Below the pieces are notes generated by a model, which worked only from the letters and a program-made list of their open reading frames with translations, was not told the DNA's origin and searched no databases. 64,000 nt of DNA from Opitutaceae bacterium (GTDB lineage Bacteria > Verrucomicrobiota > Verrucomicrobiia > Opitutales > Opitutaceae): NCBI GenBank assembly GCA_016794785.1, contig JAEUHC010000019.1, positions 682,001 through 746,000 on the forward strand, in the 5' to 3' direction. Every line of letters starts with the position of its first letter. Positions within the stretch are counted from its first letter, which is position 1. Positions 60,244 to 64,000 of the stretch are shown here, in pieces. The position numbers and the translations under genes were made by a program.

Positions 60244-60933
60244 TTAATGCTCTCGCCGATCCGAGGACTTTTCGGACGGAGAAAACAGGCCCAGCAGATG
60301 CGCCTTGTTGACGGCCGCCGGCGCGTTGCGCACGCCGAGTCTCAGGTAAATGTTCGCGATGTGATCGTCCACGGTCGCGTAGCCGATCCCGAGGCGATCG
60401 GCGATTTCCTTCTTCACGAGTCCCTCGCCCAGCAGGGTGAGGATTTCCCGTTGGCGGGTCGTGAGAATCACCTCGGACTCGGCCCTCGGCAGCCGGGTTT
60501 TCAGGGCGTTCAAAAGGTAGCGGGCCACGCCGGCGTCCAGCGAGGCGCCGCCGGCGAGGACGTTGCGGATGCCTTCGACAATCTGGCCGGCGGTGGAGGA
60601 TTTGAGCAGATAGCCGGAGGCTCCGCAGGAAATGGCCCGCAGCACATCGGCCTCGTTGTCCGATTGGGTGAGGATGATGACCTTGGTCCCTGGGGCGGCG
60701 GACAGGAACCGCGGCAGCGTCTCAAGTCCGTCCAGACCCGGCAGGCGCAAATCGAGCAAGATGAGATCGGGCAAATCCGCCGGCGCCGTGTCCCGCAGGG
60801 TGCGCAGCGCGATTTCCGCGGTGCCGAACTGGCCGCAAACCTGGAAGTCGCGCTCGTGGTGCAGCGCCAGTGCGATCACGTCGCGGTAGTGCGGGTTGTC
60901 CTCCACGAGCAAAATGCGGACTTTTCGTTTCAT
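60244..60933 (-). CDS. NarL/LuxR-type response regulator
   Basis: A 229-residue cytoplasmic transcription regulator. The receiver domain (about 4-120) has the acidic pair E11-D12, the phospho-acceptor D61 in LLDLRLPG, T89 and K111. The C-terminal LuxR-type helix-turn-helix (about 165-220) has LTTRQREILTLLGEG and IADRLGIGYATVDDHI. The ATG at 60933 overlaps the stop of the kinase gene (ATGA), so both are made together. It sits at the upstream end of the long run of glycan genes and is the only transcription factor in the window, which makes it the natural candidate for controlling the receptor and sulfatase genes; this is an inference. Confidence 0.95.
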   Translation of the reverse strand: MKRKVRILLVEDNPHYRDVIALALHHERDFQVCGQFGTAEIALRTLRDTAPADLPDLILLDLRLPGLDGLETLPRFLSAAPGTKVIILTQSDNEADVLRAISCGASGYLLKSSTAGQIVEGIRNVLAGGASLDAGVARYLLNALKTRLPRAESEVILTTRQREILTLLGEGLVKKEIADRLGIGYATVDDHIANIYLRLGVRNAPAAVNKAHLLGLFSPSEKSSDRREH

Positions 60934-62900
60934 GGGAACAGGGTGAAGCGACGCGGCTTCAGGCGCAGGTGGATTTGGAGGCCGGACGGGGCCGCCGGGG
61001 TGGCCGCGAGGTCCGCGCGCAGCAGCCGGGCGCGGCGCTTCAACGATCGAGGAATCTCTCCGTGAAGCCCGTGGCCGTTGTCCGACACCATGAGATGGAT
61101 GCGTCCTTTTTCGATCCAGAGCCGCGCCACCACGCGGGTGGCGCCGGAGTGCCGGATGATGTTGATCAGGCACTCTTGGTAAAAGAGCAGCAGGTCGATC
61201 CGGCGCTGGGGCTCGAGTTTTTGGAGCAGCTCGGAGTCCTCGATTTCGAGCGTGTGCTCGAGGTCCGCCAGGATGCGCGCCGACGCGCGGCGCATGTCGC
61301 CCGCGAGGTCGCCGAACAGCCCCGGCGCCTCGAGCATGTTGGTGCAGTAGCGCGCGGCCTTGCCGGCGCGCTCAGTCAGGTTGCGCATGCGCTGCATCAG
61401 TCCGACCAGCTTCTCGTCGTGACTGGCGGCGCCTCGGGCCAGGTCGGTGAGCAGGCCGACGGCGTGAAGGTCCGCGCCCAATTCATCGTGCAGATCGGCT
61501 GCGATGCGCTTCCGGGTCTGATCGATGGCCCGCTGGCGCTGGATCCGGCTGACGAGCGCAATCACGATCACGCCGAAGCCGAGCAGCGCGGTCAGCCACG
61601 CGAGGGCGGTCAATTGGATGCGCTGGAGGGAATGGCGGCGGTCGATCTCGGCGCGCAGCGCCGGGCGCTCGCGCTCCAGTTCATGGCGCGTCGCAAGCTG
61701 GTTCAGCCAGTCGCGCACGGGCAGGATCGCGCCGAAGAAGTTTCTGCCATCCGTGAGATTGGAGAGCAGCCGGTTCGGGGCGTCGGCCCGGAAGTTGGCC
61801 GTCACCGTCTGGTGCAGGGCGATGTTGCGCTCGCCCGAGAAGATTTCGAGCTCCGCAAAACCGAAGCGTTCGCCAAATCGGCCGTAGAGCACGCTCGTGG
61901 CGTTGTTCCCAATCGCCCGGAAGCGCACATAGCGGCACTCGGCGGGCGGCACCGCCCACATGAGAATCGGCCCCGCGTCGTAGATGGTGTCGTGGCGGAT
62001 CTCCAGCAGCACGGTCGCATCGGCGAAGTCGGGCGTGCGCGCGCCTTCGATGCGCAGCAGCGCCGGAATGCCCAGATCGCCCGCATAGGCCTGCGGCACG
62101 GTGTCGCTTTGGTCGATGGTGTGGAGATGGACGCGCGTGACGCGCTGCACCGAACCGAGGTCAATCATGATGGCCGGGTCGTCCCCCAGCTCGGATTGGT
62201 TGACGAAGGCCACGCTGCCCTTGGCGTCCGCCGCCGCCATCAGGTAAGGCAAAATGCCGTCCGTGGCGTAGGATTCCGCCCAGCCTGGTGTGATCGACTG
62301 GGACGAGCCGGACGAAGAGCGCACCGGCTGGCGCAGCGCGGCGTTCTCCCGTCCGCTGAACGCGAGCACCTCGGCGAGCTGGAAAACGAACCGGCCGTCA
62401 AACGCGCGCGGTGACAGTTTTTCCGCCTCGATCCTGATCCAGCTGGCCTCAATCCCGGCGCATGGGATGACCACGGGCGCGATGCGCGGCAGCAGGCCGG
62501 ACTGGCTCGTGAACGCCGCGATGGCTTTTCCCACCCGGTCCGGGTCGGTCCCCGCGACGACCCGCAGCGTCTGGGGAAAGGCATCAGCTTGAAAGCCGTT
62601 GAGCGGATCCCGGCGGATGGTCGGGACGAGCACGATTTCGTCCAGCCGACGCGTTTGGCCGAAATCGATCTCGATCCACTCGGGATGATCGGGTGTGTCG
62701 TGCGCTTGGGAGCGGTAGCCGATCGCGCCGATGCCGCTGCCGAGATTGTAGGTGGCGAGGCGCTGGAGCTCCGCGTCGATCTCCCTCCTGCGGTGCTCCA
62801 GTTGATCCAGGGAGAACTGCTTGAGCGGGACGGCGGAGAAAAGCGCCGGCCACGAACCCGCCAGCAAGGCGAGGGTGAGCAGGGTTCGGGCTCCGGACAT
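60930..62900 (-). CDS. Sensor histidine kinase with discoidin-like periplasmic domains
   Basis: A 656-residue membrane kinase. A signal segment (1-23) is followed by a periplasmic region of about 400 residues with two discoidin (F5/8 type C)-like units. The first has EWIEIDFGQTRRLDEIVLV (74-92) and FVFQLAEVLAFSG (171-183); the second has AIMIDLGSVQRVTRVHLH (243-260) and YVRFRAIG ... FAELEIFSG (324-356). One membrane helix spans about 429-451. The HisKA_3-type phospho-acceptor is H471 in ADLHDELGADL. The ATPase part keeps the N-box (ECLIN580IIRH) and G1 box (D607-N-G-H-G), but the later glycine-rich lid is not recognisable. Discoidin folds often bind sugars, so direct sensing of a glycan is plausible. 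It partners the regulator with which it overlaps. Confidence 0.92.
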   Translation of the reverse strand: MSGARTLLTLALLAGSWPALFSAVPLKQFSLDQLEHRRREIDAELQRLATYNLGSGIGAIGYRSQAHDTPDHPEWIEIDFGQTRRLDEIVLVPTIRRDPLNGFQADAFPQTLRVVAGTDPDRVGKAIAAFTSQSGLLPRIAPVVIPCAGIEASWIRIEAEKLSPRAFDGRFVFQLAEVLAFSGRENAALRQPVRSSSGSSQSITPGWAESYATDGILPYLMAAADAKGSVAFVNQSELGDDPAIMIDLGSVQRVTRVHLHTIDQSDTVPQAYAGDLGIPALLRIEGARTPDFADATVLLEIRHDTIYDAGPILMWAVPPAECRYVRFRAIGNNATSVLYGRFGERFGFAELEIFSGERNIALHQTVTANFRADAPNRLLSNLTDGRNFFGAILPVRDWLNQLATRHELERERPALRAEIDRRHSLQRIQLTALAWLTALLGFGVIVIALVSRIQRQRAIDQTRKRIAADLHDELGADLHAVGLLTDLARGAASHDEKLVGLMQRMRNLTERAGKAARYCTNMLEAPGLFGDLAGDMRRASARILADLEHTLEIEDSELLQKLEPQRRIDLLLFYQECLINIIRHSGATRVVARLWIEKGRIHLMVSDNGHGLHGEIPRSLKRRARLLRADLAATPAAPSGLQIHLRLKPRRFTLFP

Positions 62901-62981
62901 GGCGGATCGGGCGGGGGACGGTTGGGCGGCCGGCGCGGGCGAGCGGAGGGTGGCCGAGGGAGCGGGCGCCGAACCGGCGGT

Positions 62982-64000
62982 TCAACGATAATCCGCGCCG
63001 GTGAGGCTCTGCAGCACGGACTGCTGCCAGTCGCGAAGCTGGCGTTCGAGGCGCTGCGCGACCTCGGGCTGCGCGGCGAGGAGGTTGTTTTTCTCCGCGG
63101 GGTCGGCGCGGAGATCGAAGAGTTCGCGCGATCCGGCGCCCGCGGCGTCGGCGACGAATTTGAACCGGCCGTCGATGATCGCGCGCTCGCCGTTGAAATC
63201 CTGCGGGCGGATCGCGGCGTGTTGGAAATTTTGGAAATTCCGCGTGGCCGTGCCGTCGGGGCCGAGCTTCGCGAGCGGCGTGGTGCCCTTTTGCAGTTCC
63301 GGATCGAGGTAGGGTTTGGCCCCGGGGTGGCGGGCGATCGGGCCATCCCAGAACGCCAGCGGACGGGGCCGCTCCGTCATCACACCGTCGAGCAGCGGGC
63401 GCAGCGACACCCCATCGAGGGGGCGGCGCGGGAGCGGCTGGCCGGCGAGTTCGCAGAGCGTGGGCAGCATGTCGGTCGTGACGGTGGTGACATCGCTGGT
63501 GCGCGGGCGCGGGATTTTCGCGGGCCACTCGATCACGCCGGGCACGCGGATGCCGCCTTCGTAGATCGTGCCCTTCTGGCCGCGGAAGGGCACGGTGGCC
63601 ACGGCCTCGGTGGGCGTGCCGTTGTCGCCGCAATACCAGAGCAGCGTGTTGTCCCGCAGGCCGGTCGCGCCGAGTTGCGTGCGGAGCTGGCCGATGGCGC
63701 GGTCCATTGCGGTGATCTCGGCGAAGCGTTCACGGAGCACGTCGCGCTGGAGGCGGGTGGTGTTGCGGCCGGTTTCGTTGGAGGTGAGGCGGACCTGCTT
63801 GGTGCCGAAACTGGCGGGCAGATTGTCGTAGAGCGCGAGGTCGGCGGGCAGCGCCTGATAGGGCTCGTGCGGCGAGCCGAACCAGATCACGACGAAGAAG
63901 GGCTTCGTGCGTCGCTGCGCGTCGGCGATGAAGCGCAGGGCCTCGGCCACGACGATTTCCGAGCTCTCGCCCTTGAACTGCACCGGTGGGCCGCCGTCGC
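62982..64000 (-). CDS. S1-family sulfatase (N-terminus beyond window edge)
   Basis: The C-terminal roughly 340 residues of a sulfatase; the frame runs out of the window at base 64000, so the signal peptide and formylglycine motif are not visible. What remains is typical: SPHEPYQALP, a Y-C-G-D-N-G-T metal-ligand segment, RGQKGTIYEGGIRVPG, and DMLPTLCELAG. CGDNG in place of the more common SDNG, together with its layout, sets it apart from the other nine sulfatases. Its stop is 81 bases before the sensor kinase start. It could belong to the same transcript or to a neighbouring unit. An internal GTG (63983) inside this frame is not a real start. Confidence 0.88.
   Translation of the reverse strand, partial: DGGPPVQFKGESSEIVVAEALRFIADAQRRTKPFFVVIWFGSPHEPYQALPADLALYDNLPASFGTKQVRLTSNETGRNTTRLQRDVLRERFAEITAMDRAIGQLRTQLGATGLRDNTLLWYCGDNGTPTEAVATVPFRGQKGTIYEGGIRVPGVIEWPAKIPRPRTSDVTTVTTDMLPTLCELAGQPLPRRPLDGVSLRPLLDGVMTERPRPLAFWDGPIARHPGAKPYLDPELQKGTTPLAKLGPDGTATRNFQNFQHAAIRPQDFNGERAIIDGRFKFVADAAGAGSRELFDLRADPAEKNNLLAAQPEVAQRLERQLRDWQQSVLQSLTGADYR

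Noticed and set aside
1..64000. Mobile elements, CRISPR arrays, tRNA or rRNA genes
   Set aside because: I saw no transposase or integrase-like protein, no regularly spaced repeats, and no tRNA- or rRNA-like segment; almost all of the window is occupied by the protein genes listed.

Overview
The window is a GC-rich bacterial segment in which I can support 31 protein genes, all on the minus strand, with no gap longer than about 190 bases. Several traits point to Verrucomicrobiota, probably an Opitutaceae-like member. These are the large set of S1 sulfatases, the TonB-dependent receptors carrying an N-terminal L-(S/T)-P-F motif and no SusD partner, PVC-type heme-binding CxxCH propeller proteins, and a DUF1552/DUF1592 pair. 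The lineage is an inference from gene families; no rRNA or tRNA gene is present.

Layout in the direction of transcription, from high to low coordinates. A truncated sulfatase lies at the right edge (62982-64000). It is followed by a two-component system: a sensor kinase with a discoidin-like periplasmic part (60930-62900) and a NarL/LuxR-type regulator (60244-60933). Next come two TonB receptors (56792-60058 and 53462-56746), the DUF1592-type cytochrome and DUF1552 pair (50763-53408, 49314-50717), and two more TonB receptors (45583-49266, 42697-45558). The block 34138-42637 holds a GH141-like beta-helix protein, a sulfatase, an alpha/beta hydrolase, a GH28-like enzyme and another sulfatase. 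An EF-hand sulfatase (32444-34033), an L-serine dehydratase (30757-32310), a zinc metallopeptidase (29879-30745), an unknown 857-residue secreted protein (27309-29882) and a second GH141-like protein (24921-27191) follow. Then come an esterase-PQQ-propeller fusion (22103-24868) and a 1441-residue ThuA/SGNH/propeller/HEAT/cytochrome c fusion (17731-22056). Four sulfatases in tandem with overlapping or near-touching ends (11465-17734) lead to an esterase (10464-11468), a TonB receptor, a sulfatase, a propeller-cytochrome protein, a sulfatase, and a sixth TonB receptor cut by the left edge.

Together the genes look like one very large catabolic locus for a sulfated, probably esterified glycan. 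The receptors would import oligosaccharides, the ten sulfatases and three predicted esterases would remove substituents, the GH28/GH141-like enzymes would cut glycosidic bonds, and the heme- or PQQ-type propellers suggest an oxidative step in the periplasm. The substrate cannot be read from the sequence. Fucose-, rhamnose- or uronate-containing sulfated glycans fit best by analogy. No sulfatase-maturating enzyme, sugar kinase, inner-membrane transporter, mobile element, CRISPR array or RNA gene is visible.
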